Origin: Daedaleopsis sinensis
Taxonomy: Eukaryota > Basidiomycota > Agaricomycetes > Polyporales > Polyporaceae
Direction of reading: 5' to 3'
DNA length: 64,000 nt
NCBI GenBank assembly: GCA_033807695.1
Contig: CM066301.1
Coordinates: 4,915,576-4,979,575 of the forward strand
Both the position numbers and the translations under genes were made by a program. The notes under the pieces were generated by a model. That model was not told where the DNA came from and did no database searches. It was given only the letters and a program-made list of their open reading frames with translations. Below, piece by piece: positions 25,860 through 37,032 of this stretch. How positions within the stretch are numbered: position 1 is the first letter of the stretch; each line of letters begins with the position of its first letter.

Positions 25860-27906
25860 CCTCTCTATTTCTCGCGTAGTCCCCCCACGTCTCTGTCACC
25901 CTCTCGGGCACGAACTACCTGCGTTCGCACTCGTACGCGCTGCTGTGTGCCGCCACGCGGGTGTCCGTGCACGCACGACGTGTCCGCGCCCACAGCTTGC
26001 TGTCACGCTATCCGCACCAGTCACTCTTCTCGGGAGTACGAGCATGCCATCATGCAGACGTCGGACCGTCTCTCGCGCCCGTCTCTTGTGTGCCGTCCTT
26101 CTGCGCTCGCCTTGATGCGGCGTGCGTGCTTCCCCCGCTTGCACCAAGCCACTCCCCCGTGCTCGTCCCGAACTGTGCGCGCAGCGGCGAGTACTGACGA
26201 GGGTAGCGCGTGATCGCCCGTAGCTTGGTCGACTGGTGAACTCGAGGAGGCACGGAATGGGATTCGATTGTGCACTGCAGTGGGACCACCCCATATGCAA
26301 CCGGCCTGTCGTGTCCGCTCCCCGACTGTCGGAGGGACGACAGGCTGGACTCATCTCTCATTGTGCTGCGGATACGGGTCAGTCACCGCGCGCGTGCTGG
26401 CCTGTCCCGTAACCGGCGAATGCGCTGACGAGCAGGATCCCTGCCTGTCCCTGCCTCTCTGGCACCGTCCGGAGGGGCGGGGATAGGACGTTGTTGTGCT
26501 GCTTCGCACGTTGCAGCGCGTACAACGCCGAGTATGCGCCTTCGTCCGGGCTCTATCGCCCCGTGGAGTGCGCGCTGTGGTGAGTCCGATGGAAATCGTC
26601 CGGCCGACGCGGGGGATGCCACACCCTGGGTTCACGCCGACGGGCGCAGAGGCGGGGTCGGCAGAGAGACCGACGAGGGTCGAGTTGCTGTGCGATTGTA
26701 GCTGTAGGGAGACGTGAGCTCGGGGATATGGGAGGGCGGGGGATCGGACGCACCTGGCGATAGAAGAGATTGCACCAGGGGTATGAAGGCACGGATTTAC
26801 AGAGGGGCGCAAAGTCCCCGAAGCGGGTCATCCCGACAAGCTCAGCGGGCGGGGCGGGTCAGCGACGAGAGCGAACGAGAATGGGTATCCGGTGGTGAGC
26901 GAGCAGAGAGAAAAACGGAGGGTCGTTGGGCAGGCACAGCGCCACGAGGCAACAACAACAGCCGCCCGTGCTTTCTTGGCGTCGTGCTCACCGTCTCCCG
27001 CATCGTGCTCGCTGTCGTGCTCGATGTGCGCTCTCTTCGTCGTTGTGCACAGGCCCTGGTCGCTCTGGGAAGCACCGTCTTCCCATCCTCTGCCGCTACC
27101 ATTCATCTGACGGTTAACGTCTGTTGCTGCCTCGCCCGTGCCCGTACGAATCCTGCGCGGCCACCTCCGCCCGCTCCTCTCGACCGCACTCGGGCTAGTG
27201 GCACAGGTGAGTGCCAGCTTTATACGACAGTCGATGTCTTTGCGGTCGCTCATGTCGTCTCGTCCGCTGTCGTCTCTTCGATGAGCAATAGATCATCTCT
27301 TTTGTCGCATTAGATCCCGGACTTGTCCTCGCTTAGGGCACATCGGCCAGCTCGCAAACGTAAGTATCATCCCAACCCTCCGTGTAAGACCGACCGACCC
27401 CGTCCGATCCCCGACGATCTCATCCTCGCACTCTTCCCCTCGCATCCACCGCCACTCGCACTCGCCTCTCCTCCCGGTCGCTCTCCTCCGGCCGCGCTGC
27501 CTCCCAACTATCACTGCATATACTCTTCGCCCGCTTCTGCTGTGTAGACAGCAACCTCGCCCGTCTGACAATGAGCTGGTCTCCGAACGGCGAAGGCACT
27601 GCCCGGTCGTCGCTGCGAAGTGCTCCCGCGTCTCTCGTTCGACTCTCTCCGTCCAGCCTCTCGCCTCCGACCTGCAATCTTCGCTGCTGCGCGTTGTCTG
27701 CCCACTCTCCCACCGGCATACACCGCCCGCTCCTCTCTGCTAGATCTCGAACAGACCCCGTGCCTTCTACGTCGTGACTGCCGCGATATCCCCCCTGCTC
27801 CGTCTACCATCCGATCCCTTGCAGTCCATAAAGCCCAAACCGCACACATCCCCGTTCGTGGTCACGTATACTGCTTCTGCGTGAGGTGCGTCGGGCAGCC
27901 CTTCGG
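25860..27906. other. Gene-poor interval after the pseudogene pair
   Basis: GC-rich, with many short overlapping frames on both strands. No domain, splice chain or RNA gene recognised. Remains of the b5 reductase 3' half were looked for just downstream and not seen. Confidence 0.45.
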
Positions 27907-28545
27907 CTCCGAGGACCCCAACGGCACGCGACGGCGTTCACCTCGCGGACGCCGAGATTTGTGGACACAGCCAGCTCGGGCGCAGGCACCGGGAGAGCTC
28001 GAGCCCCAAGTCGTAATCCGGCGGCATCCCAGCATCAACGACGCACGCCGCGACTCGACGTCTTCCCACCTGCACCGACTGCGAGTGCGCTCGGTCCTCG
28101 TCCAGCAGCTCGGCGTGTATCCTATACCGCCAACGCCGCCTGATCGTCTCTGTTGGGTCTCGAACACGCCCCGTGCCTCCTACGTTCGTGACTGCCTCAA
28201 GCCCCCGCGGCCGTCCATGCTCCACCGACTCGTCCTATCTCTCGCAGCTCACGAGCCCAGGTCGCACGCTTCCCCGTCCGTCTCCGTTTCCGCGCACCGC
28301 ATCTGCTGAAGTGCGTGAGGCACCGCTTCCGATCCGAGGACGCGACCGTGTGCGCATCCCCTCCTCCTCGCCGACGCGTAGGTTTGTGGACAAAGCCAGC
28401 TCGGGCGCTGGTATCGACGGTCACGCTCTCTGTCGAGCTCGTCGACCGGCACCAGCCCAGCATCAGATTTAGGCTCCGGGACCGTGTCCATGTGCACCGG
28501 CTGCGAACGCGCCAGGTCCTCGTCCGACAGCAGTTGTAGCGGAAG
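27907..28545. repeat. Diverged tandem duplication, period ~416 bp
   Basis: 27,907-28,110 and 28,323-28,540 share CCGAGGAC, GACGC-TAG-TTTGTGGACA-AGCCAGCTCGGGCGC, CCCAGCATCA, TGCACCG-CTGCGA, and GGTCCTCGTCC-CAGCAG in the same order. Confidence 0.7.
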
Positions 28546-29165
28546 GTGCGAAAGCGCCACTGGAGCGTACGTTCATCCGCTCCAGCGCCATGCGGGTAGG
28601 AGGGAGCGAACACTTACGAGTACCGATCGCAGTGCCGGTCCAACAGCTCGACCGATGTCTCGGATGAAGACCAATCCGCGGGTGGCTTTTATCGATGGGC
28701 GAGGTATGTTCTCCCCATGCCGGCTGAAGGCGGCGTCCTTTTGCTCGCGCAGAGCACCTTCGTCGCTTGCCAGGTTGCCAGTGGCCAGTGGCAATCCCGC
28801 CTTCGACGCCGCCACACCATCGCTGGTCCTCGTCCAACAACAGCTGTAGCGGAAACTTGCGTTCGCGCCGCTGGAGCGTACGATCCTCCGCGCCAGCGCA
28901 ATGCAGGCAGGTAGAGCACCGACGAATACCGATCGCAGTGCCGTTCTTGTCTATCCGTCGCAGCCCGACCGGTGTCTAGCATGAAGCTTTGAAGACCAGC
29001 CCGCGAGTGCCCTTCTTCGATGAGCGAGGTATGTTCTCCCCATGCGGGCTGAAGCCGGCGTCCTTCGTCCAACAGCGGCTGTAGCGAAACGGCGTGCTGC
29101 AGGGCGTACGATCATCCGCTCAAGCGCATGCAGGCAGATGGAGAGCGAACACTGATGAATACCAA
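28507..29165. repeat. Three-copy decayed tandem repeat, cut by the subtelomeric element
   Basis: Units begin near 28,507, 28,819 and 29,057 (spacing ~312 and ~238 bp). Each starts with GTCC-TCGTCC-ACA-C-G and TGTAGCG, then GGAGCGTACG or GGGCGTACG, CATGCAGGCAG-type and GAACAC-type blocks, and GAATACC. Units 1 and 2 also share GCGAGGTATGTTCTCCCC. Unit 3 stops after GAATACCAA at 29,165, where the telomere-associated element begins. Confidence 0.8.
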
Positions 29166-29353
29166 TTTAAAGGGCTCAAAAAGATGTGGGTAAGGGTCAG
29201 GCCTAGGTTAGAGCCATCAATTTCAGACTTTTGGGCTCGAGCATACGAGCGCTTATGAGCACAAAGCGCATTGAGCATGCCCGGCACACTGTACACGCCG
29301 GGGATGCGAGGAAACTAACGATAGATGTACGTTATGAAAAGCACGTCTAACCG

Positions 29354-29655
29354 CCCGGGTACGCCGGCTTCCGGCGTACCCAGGCTCTGGGAGCTTATAC
29401 ACGGAGACTTTGTGTCCAAAGGCCCGGGCACGCCGAGGTACGGCGTGCCCGGGCTCTCAGCGTCCGCATCGTGAATTATGGGGGATAGATGTACATTGTC
29501 AAAAGTATCTCTATTGCGTCTAAAAGCCCGGGTACGCCAAGGTACGGCGTTCCCGGACAGTTCGAGCCTTCGTTGTAGATTGCTATACTATGTCTGCAGT
29601 AAATCAAGAATAGAGAGAATTATCCCGGGCACGCCGGGACCCGGCGTGCACGGGC
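29354..29655. repeat. Cluster of four GC-rich hairpins (copy A)
   Basis: Inverted repeats at 29,354-29,384 (3-nt loop), 29,422-29,454 (14-bp perfect arms GCCCGGGCACGCCG, 5-nt loop), 29,527-29,556 and 29,624-29,655 (1-nt centre). All share a CCCGGG-ACGCC core. They are 40-75 bp apart in AT-richer sequence. Confidence 0.9.
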
Positions 29656-29911
29656 TCTGTACCCCCCGAATGGTACTTTAGGTGTTGGTGAATGTACATT
29701 TTAAAACGTTCAACTAAAGGCATGTGTGCACTGTACGTGCGCATGTCACGTGTTGAGAGACTCGCCTGATAAGGGAAATAGGTTCCGGACAAAGGGAACA
29801 TCATTTAGCAGGGATCGGCATCGTTGGGTCAGCATCTCGCGGGCTTCGATATACTGAACACACTTCTTTTTGAAACTGCGCGCAGGATGCACTAGTCTCA
29901 CATTGACGGTC

Positions 29912-31831
29912 ATGGTGAGTGACTGTCTTGTTTCTGCCGTGACTGACCCATGCTCCACAGCCATCGGTGTCGCCATCTGCGCCCTCCCGCGCACCGTCCC
30001 GCCAGCGTGAGGCTCCGGTGTACCGGGACACGCTGCCCCTGGGTGATCTGGGCAATGCGCTGCCCGGATGCTTATCTAAAGGAGGGCGATATCGATCGCC
30101 TGCCATCTTTTGGTGAGTCGTTCGTCTCTCTCCTTTCTCTCTCTCATCCGCTCACCGTATACTGCGAAGTAACCTGAAATTTCGAAATATGCAAACTGTA
30201 CGTGCATTTCTGAACCAACCGCTAAAGCTGTAAACTGACGATTCGCTCGTAGAACAAAGCACAACAAGCCAAGGCTGCTGCCCCAGGCCAAGTGTGTCGC
30301 GACCTGTGCCCTGCTGCACATCTCGCTCATCTCGCTCGATCCGCAGGTCAATCGCGCTGGCAAAGTGCGGCCTGAGGACGGCGGATCCAAAAAGGATCGC
30401 GCTAAGACGGCCGATCAGGCCGGATCTGGTGCGACGATCCGTGAGGACGGAGAGAGCGAGCCTGAGGTGCGTACCGCGTCCTGGGCTGCTTGCTTGTACT
30501 CTCTCGCTGACTGGGTGATTTTTGCAGACCCCGAAGCCCAAGCCCAAGCCGCAGCCGAAGAAGGCGGACAAGGGCAAGAAGGACGGTCCGACCGCGCCCG
30601 ATGTCGACGTGCATGTCGACGCGCCGGCAGAGGCATCGGAGGTGAGCGACCGCAGCGCATGTTCCTCTTGCTGCTCTGTGCTGACTCTGTCTTGCGTTTA
30701 GCCTGCGAAGCGCAAAAAGGGGGCTAAGGGCAAGAAGGGTGCGGGGGAGGCCAGGGCGGAAGAGAAACCGGTGCGCGCCGCTGCGGCGCTCAAGCCCCAG
30801 GTCGCTGCCGGGATCCAGGGTACGCAAGAGACCGCGTTGATCGCGGCTCAAGTGCACAAGGCGACGATCGGTTACGCGCGGTTCAACACGGTCGATCCTC
30901 CTCGCGCAGACGTTCACCTGTGCTTCGGACAGTTCAACCCGCGCCTGGTCAACAAGAGCGTGATCAAGAAGCTCGTGGAGGACTTCTACGCGAGTGGGCG
31001 CGACCCGAGGCGGGAGGCTCTGGCCGTGCTTGTGGATCGGACGTGGCTCGAACCCGAGTCCGTTGTGCAGAACCCTGCGTTGCCGTGGGAGGAGCTGCCC
31101 GACGCGCGGTTTGCGGCGGCGGTCGCTGGCCGGACGATCCAGATTCTGACCGGGCAGCATCGGTCTGTTGCTGGCAAGACGTGGCGGGCGGCGATGATGG
31201 CGGAGCGTACCGCACAAGAGAAGAAGCTGGCGAAGGCCACGGAGAAGCAGCAGACGGAGCAGGTTGAGCAAGCAGAGAAGAACATTGAGCAGTTGACGGC
31301 GGCGATCAAGGGGGCGACGACGTGGCTGGTGAGGTTTCTGGACCCCGGTGAGTGTTCAGCCGTACGTTAGTGTTGTGTTTTCAAATGGATCGCTAACCGC
31401 TCGATGCAGAACTCATGAGCATCCCGCTTCGGATCCAGGTTGCGAGGAACCCGAAGGCTCCGCGGCTCGAGACGACGGAGGCTGAGAGCATGATGATGAC
31501 GTTGCCGCTCCTCGACGCGAAGGTGGAGGAGTGGATGACCGCGAACCCGGGGGAGCCGCGACCGGTTGCGGGCACGCTGCCCTGGGTGCAAAAGATTGTT
31601 GCAGCGGTGATCCCGGAGCCTCAACGCCGCAGCGACAAGCACCCGATCTTGTTCCACAGCGAGCCGTCGTTCCGGCTGCTGCGTCAGATGGACGGACTGG
31701 AGGCTTTCCGCGGCAAGTACGTGATCCCCGTCAATGTCCTGCATCAAGCGCTGTCGCTGCCGACGCGGAGCAGCACGACGACGAGCCTCGTTGGCTCTGT
31801 AGGTGTCGTTGTGTCCATTCTCAGCGGATGA
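29912..31831 (+). pseudogene. Possible ParB-like-domain gene, copy A, 3'-truncated
   Basis: Exons: 29912-29914 (ATG only), 29961-30112, 30170-30197, 30253-30291, 30347-30466, 30528-30641, 30702-31347, 31410 on, all phase-consistent. Copy C keeps every junction. After a Ser/Pro-rich start come Lys/Pro-rich repeats (PKPKPKPQPKK), then a conserved domain near residues 200-300. There, NPRLVNKSVIKKLVEDF, ALAVLVD and TIQILTGQHRSVAGKTW resemble the ParB/sulfiredoxin fold, in which a G-x-H-R motif lies in the nucleotide pocket. A Lys/Glu/Gln coiled coil (near 305-350) and an alpha/beta region follow. The reading frame continues past exon 8 to a stop at 31,829-31,831 (about 507 aa if the last intron is not spliced), but the exon 9 seen in copy C is missing. 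The function is unknown; DNA or chromatin binding is a guess from the domain. Confidence 0.65.
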
Positions 31832-31866
31832 GTATATGTCTCATGCGCTCTAGTGTTATAATCCCA

Positions 31867-31885
31867 GGAATTAGGCCCTAATTCC
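31867..31885. repeat. Near-perfect 19-bp palindrome after TAGTGTTATAATCC
   Basis: GGAATTAGGCCCTAATTCC. Related palindromes, each preceded by the same TAGTGTTATAATCC head, lie at 32,930-32,950 and 33,599-33,619, and in the right-hand block at 57,970-57,990 and, weaker, at about 57,868-57,890. Confidence 0.85.
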
Positions 31886-32313
31886 GAGCGTCGCGCCTAT
31901 GTCGCGCCATATCTCGGCAACCGTTGCTCGAAACCTTGCGTCGCGGTACCTTTCGAGCATCGTGGGAATCGGGGCTTTCCAAGTATGGTAAAATCGTGGC
32001 TGTGCGCCCTGTTTCCGTGGAGTTAGGGCCTACTCTTATTTTTGCGTCGCGCTATCACACTTTCTCTCGGGCCATAGCGCGTGAACCGTCGCTCGGAACC
32101 TTGCGTCGCGCTACCTTACGGGTATCACAAGAAGCAGGGCTTTCCAACGGGTGCTCGATTGCGGCTGTGCGGGCTGATTTCGCGGAGATACGGCCTAACC
32201 CAGAATTTGCGTCGCGTTTGAATTGATTTTTTTGAAGTGTTACTGGTAAGTAGCTGCTACTAGTCCGGTAAGTAAGTGTTGTGGTGGACTATAAGGACCA
32301 TTAGAACGGTCCC

Positions 32314-32340
32314 GGGCGCTTAGTAAGCGAATAAGCGCCC
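32314..32340. repeat. GGGCGCTTA...TAAGCGCCC hairpin (first of five)
   Basis: Nine-base arms around a nine-base loop, followed by an A-run. Other copies are at 33,348-33,374, 34,017-34,043, 34,467-34,493 and 58,397-58,423. In the last two the 3' arm begins AAAGCG, shortening the stem by a pair. Confidence 0.85.
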
Positions 32341-34740
32341 AAAAAGGCAAGGAAGCGTTTTCGTTTTTTGTAGTCCTGTGCGAGGGCTTTCTAACCATAT
32401 TAGTTTCACGTTCTAATACCCATTAGTTAAGGAGTTATAAGCATTACAAAATAAGCGCCCAAAAGGTGAACAAGCGTTTTCGTTTTTTGTAGCCAGGGTC
32501 AATAGCTTTCTAACCGTACTAGTTTCACGTCCTTATCATCATTAGTTAAGGAGTTATAAGCGAAACAAAGTGGTTACCGCTTTAATAGTCTTATACTAGT
32601 TGCCTCAGCACCGCACCACAGCTTGCCAACCGTCGCTCGAAACCTTGCGTCGCGCAATCAAACCATCATCGTGGGAACTAGGGCTATCCAACGGTAGCAC
32701 GATTGTGGCTGTGCACCATGATTTGGCGGAGCTAGAGCCTACTCTAGATTTTGCGTCGCATTTATATGAAAGATCGGGATTTGGGCTATACCGTGTGAAC
32801 CGTCGCTCAGAACCTTGCGTCGCGCCACCTTTCGGATATCCTGGGAATGAGGGCTTTCAGACGGTAGCACGATTGTGGCAGTGCACCCAGTTTATGCGGA
32901 GCTACGGGCTACTCTAGTGTTATAATCCCAGAAATTAGCCCCTAATTTCTGATGACAAAGTGGCGACAAGGCCGTTGCGGCTGAACCGTCGCTCGGAACC
33001 TGGCGACAAGGTACCTTTCGGACATCGTGGGAATCGGGGCTACATGATGAGCGCTCAATCGTGGCTGTGCATTGCCTCCCCGTGGTGCTAGGTGGGAAAA
33101 GGTAGTAGCGACAAGCAGCGACAAGGTGACAAACCCTTATACCGGCTGAACGGTGCGTGGGAACCTGGCGACAATGTACCTTTCCGATATCACAAGAAGC
33201 AGGGCTTTCCGACGGGTGCACGATCGTGGCTGTGCAGCGAGTTTTGGTGGAGTTATGGGGGGATCTCTGTTTTTGACACCTTTTGAAGGGCTCCTATTAG
33301 TATTTCTATTAGTCTACTATAAGAAAGTGATAGTACTGACCGCACCTGGGCGCTTAGTAAGCGTTTAAGCGCCCAAAAAGGCAAGGAAGCGTTTACATTT
33401 TTTGTAGTCCTGTGCGAGGGCTTTCTAACCGTATCAATTTCACGTTCTAACACTCATTAGTTAAGGAGTTATAAGGGTTACAAGATAGCCGGTACAATAG
33501 AATGCACTATATTAGGGAGGAATGACGAACCAGCGACAAGCAGCGACAAGGGGCCATACTGCGTGAACCGTCGCCTGCAACCCTAGTGTTATAATCCCCG
33601 GAATTAGCCCCTAATTCCGAGTGATGAGGTGATGACGAGGCCGTATCTCCTGAACCGTCGCCCGGAACCTGATGACGAGGTACCTCTCGGGAATCGTGGG
33701 AATCGGGGCTACGTGATGAGCGCTCAATTGTGGCTGTGCATCGCCTCCCCGTGGCGCTAGGTGGGAAAAGGTGTAGTGACGAGGTGATGACGAGGTGACA
33801 AAGGGCCCTGCTGCCTGAACCGTGCGTGGGAACCTGATGACGAGGTACCATTTTGGCATCGTGAGAAGCATGGCTTTCCGATGGGTGCACGATTGTGGCT
33901 GTGCGCCCAGTTTCCGTGGAGTTATGGGGTGATCTCTGTCGTCTCTACTTTTTGAAGGGTTCTTATTGGTATTTCTAATGGTCTGCTATAAGTAGGTGTT
34001 ACTATGGACCGCACCTGGGCGCTTAGTCAGCGTTTAAGCGCCCAAAAAGGCAAGGAAGCGTTTACATTTTTTGTAGTCCTGTGCGAGGGCTTTCTAAACG
34101 TATCAATTTCACGTTCTAACACTCATTAGTTAAGGAGTTATAAGGGTTACAAGATAGCCGGTACAATAGAATACACCATATAAGGGGGCAATGACGAACC
34201 AGCGACGAACCGGCGACGAGAAGTGACAAGGGGCTGTACCGGCTGAACCGTCGCCCGGAACCTGATGACGAGGTACCATTTTGGTATCGTGGGAACTAGG
34301 GCTATCCAACGGCTGCACGATTGTGGCTGTGCGCCCAGTTTCCGTGGAGCTAAAGGGTAGTCTTTGTTTTTGTAGTGCGCTTAAGTATAGTAACAAGTGG
34401 TTTTTGAAGGGTCATTAGAAGGGTTGCTATTAGTAGGGCTTATAACTGGATCTATTGACCGCACCTGGGCGCTTAGTAAGCGAAAAAGCGCCCAAAAAGG
34501 CGAAGTAGCATTTTTGTTTTTTGTAGCCAGGGTCAGTAGCTTTCTGACTATATCAGTTTCACTTTGTTATGACTATTAGTTCAGAAGTTATGGGCGATAC
34601 AAAAGTAACAAAATAAGCGCCCAAAAAGGCGAACAAGCATTTTCGTTTTTTGTAGCCCTGCTCAATAGCTTTCTAACCATACTAGTTTCACTTGATTATA
34701 GTCAACAGATAAAAAGTTATGGGCCATACAAGTTGGCTAC

Positions 34741-36380
34741 TATATATGTTGTAGTGTTACTGTTCCGAAGCAGTAGTCTGTAATGAGGTGCTAGCTCAAC
34801 TATTTCCAGCAACCTTCTATTGCTTCGGCACTAGGGGAATTCTGTGGTCACATAATTGTGGCAAGGCAAGGCTCGCACAACCAATGCTAGAGGTGCATCT
34901 ATACAAAATGTTGCGATGCACTACACTGTATATAAATATTGTGCGAAGCATGTAATATTATCACAATAGTAAACATCAGCAGGGTAAGAACAGCAGGATA
35001 AGTAAGTAGTGTAATGGATATTGTGCGGCAGCGGCACAACAACTACCGCCTATAATAAAATATTGCGGACTCATACTATACCACATCAATGTTGCACTCC
35101 TCACTAATGTTACGTAGTAAATAATGTGTGCTAGCTCAAGTATCAACCTCAGCATATTATTGTGCGAAGCATATAATGACATTACAATATTAAGTATCAG
35201 CAATCAGCAGGGTAAGTGATAGCAGAGTAAGTACTATCTAGTTACGATGTGCTGGAGCGCAACAATAAGTAGGATCTATAGTAAAATACTGTGAACGCAT
35301 ACTATACTAGATTACTATTGCGCAGCAAATAATATGTGGGAGCTGCAGTGTTGACTTCAGGATACTATATTTGAGCATACTATGTGGCGAAGCATGGAAG
35401 GTGACTATCACTAGTATAGCAGTGACCATAATCTGCACCGGCTTAATAATGAACTGCAGCATGCTAGTGTGCGAAGCAAGTAACAGTAAATAACAGCATG
35501 ATAGGCAAGTACTCGCAAAGGGTGGTGTGATGCAACATTTATTGTGAGTAGTGTAGGTCTAACCCCCCGCTGTAGTTGGGCAGTGCTACAAATTGTTACA
35601 AGCAGCAGTATATAAGTTACGGCAGAGTCAGTAACCAAGTGCAGCACAGTGTTAAAGAGTGCAGTTAAAGTGTGAGTAATGCATGTTGCGAAGAAGTGTA
35701 AGAGATGTTGGGGTGCAGTAAGTAGGGAATGTTGCACAACTGTAGGTAGTGTTGTACAGGGAGTTATGAGGACAGTGTTAGAAGTTACGGTGTTAAGGTA
35801 GTTAGGCGGTGTGTGTTGTTACAGTGGTGAAGGGTTGTAAGAAATGGTGCGAAGCAGTAACTGCAGTGTTAAATGTTATAGTGTTAAGGTGGTTAGGGCA
35901 ACAGGGAGGGAGGGTTGTTGAGGTGTTAATGGTTTGTAACAAATGGTGGGAAGCAGTAGTAGTTACAGTGTTAAGGGAAGAGGGTGTGTGTGTTGTTACA
36001 GGGTTAAAGGGTTTTAGGAAATGGTGCGCAACAGTAGTAGGTTGTGTGTAGGTAGTTATAGCTAGAGTGTTACAGTTGTTAGTGGAAGTGTTAGGGTGTT
36101 ACGGTGTTAGGGAAGAGGGAGGGTGTTTTGGGGCAGTTGTTACGTTGTTAAGGTGTTAAGGAACAGGTAGAGGGAGTGTGTTATGTTGTTAGAGGTGCAG
36201 CTGTTAGGTGAGTTGGTAAGGAGTGTTAGGGAAGCAGCAGGTGTTGTTAGAGTGTTAAGGTGTGTTGTTAAAGTGTTAGGTTGTTAGGGAAGGGGTGCAG
36301 TGTGTTGTTACAGGTGTTAAGGTGTTAGGGAGGTGTTTTTGAAACAGGGGAAGTGTTTAAGAGTTTTAAGAGTTTTAAAA
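34741..36380. repeat. AT-rich subtelomeric block, left copy, part 2 (GCGAAGCATG units and GT-rich tail)
   Basis: 34,870-35,500 holds ~200-bp degenerate units with TTGTGCGAAGCATG, ATAATAAAATA, ACTATACCA-AT and TTGCGCAGCAAATAAT. 35,520-36,340 is G/T-rich with loosely repeated GTGTTA, GTTGTTAAGGTGTTAGG and TTAGGG words. 35,555-35,725 is nearly identical to 59,800-59,972. No gene seen. Confidence 0.8.
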
Positions 36381-37032
36381 GGGTTATGAAGAGATTATGG
36401 ACCTTTGGGTCGGCTCGGGGTCGACTTTGGGTGGGAGACTGAGCCCTAGCGTAGGGTTTGCCCAACCACAGCCTAGGGTTTATCAACCCTAGAATAGGGT
36501 TTATCCACCCCTCCGCAACGCACCCACTCACGCGCCGTACGGTGCACGTGCACAATTACTACGCAATTTATACTGTGGCGCGCGGCGCAGCACCGCAAAC
36601 TGTGTAGACAGGTGTGTGTGCACGCGCCATGCTCGGAAAAAAATGTACTGGCCCGTCATGACCTCCTCTATGCAGTGATACAGTGCACGGGAGGTGCACC
36701 TGCCAGACTCACCCTATAATCTCCAACTCGAGATACCCGCCCCCGACATGTACTTCATCTGCACCGCACATCCCATAGAACCGCATGTTCGCGTTCGCCG
36801 GACTCGCAAAAAATATGTACTTGTAGCTCTTGAAGAGCTCGATTTTTGAGCATAGCGGACGTGAAATACTTTGCTCAATGTCCTTCACAATCTCAAGTAT
36901 CGGTGCGCCCAGCTCTCGTTCTCGACTCAGAAGTAGCTGTCGGTGATTCTAAGCTGATGCCGCACTGGACGAGCCAAGGTTGCCGTCCCGAAGCTGAACA
37001 TCTGGGTAGCACAAGTCCAACTGGCCTGAGAT
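36381..37032. other. Spacer with TAGGGTTT words
   Basis: 36,450-36,510 contains several TAGGGTTT words spaced 16-24 bp in mixed context (GCGTAGGGTTTG, CCTAGGGTTTATC, AATAGGGTTTATCC), reminiscent of degenerate interstitial telomere sequence. The rest (36,520-37,030) has no recognisable gene. It precedes the inverted repeat and the promoter at 37,251. Confidence 0.5.

Larger units (their letters stand above)
29166..31852 (+). repeat. Telomere-associated element, copy A
   Basis: Begins TTTAAAGGGCTCAAAAAG. The same left end starts copies at 60,190 and 60,624, each time preceded by AA. Copy A and copy C (60,624 on) align along their length at high identity through the hairpin cluster and eight exons of the ParB-like gene. 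Copy A leaves the alignment in the eighth intron, where TAGTGTTATAATCCC starts the AT-rich block. Orientation is the same as in copy C, reading toward the telomere. Confidence 0.88.
31853..34740. repeat. AT-rich subtelomeric block, left copy, part 1 (nested ~165-bp units)
   Basis: Degenerate ~165-bp units recur (starts near 31,925, 32,090, 32,630, 32,803, 32,990, 33,160, 33,655, 33,825, 34,255). Each holds GAACCGTCGCTCGGAACCT, TACCTTTCGG, ATCGTGGGAA, GGCTTTCCAACGG, GATTGTGGCTGTGCG and CAGTTTCCGTGGAG-TA. They alternate with a ~120-bp unit containing AAAAAGGCAAGGAAGCGTTT, TTTTTTGTAG, CTTTCTAACC and TTAGTTAAGGAGTTATAAG (near 32,340, 32,460, 33,375, 34,044, 34,494, 34,618). No coding capacity supported. 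Confidence 0.85.

Noticed and set aside
30402..31271. 289-codon minus-strand frame in copy A
   Set aside because: Antisense of the ParB-like gene's main exon. The sense frames are spliced consistently in both copies.
29166..31852. Bacterial contamination as the source of the ParB-like gene
   Set aside because: The gene has seven short spliceosomal introns in matching positions in two copies and is embedded in a telomere-linked repeat.
34397..34579. 60-codon frame conserved with 58,327-58,509
   Set aside because: The frame starts at GTG, not ATG, and the similarity is explained by the near-identity of the whole duplicated block. No selection signal can be claimed from three differences.
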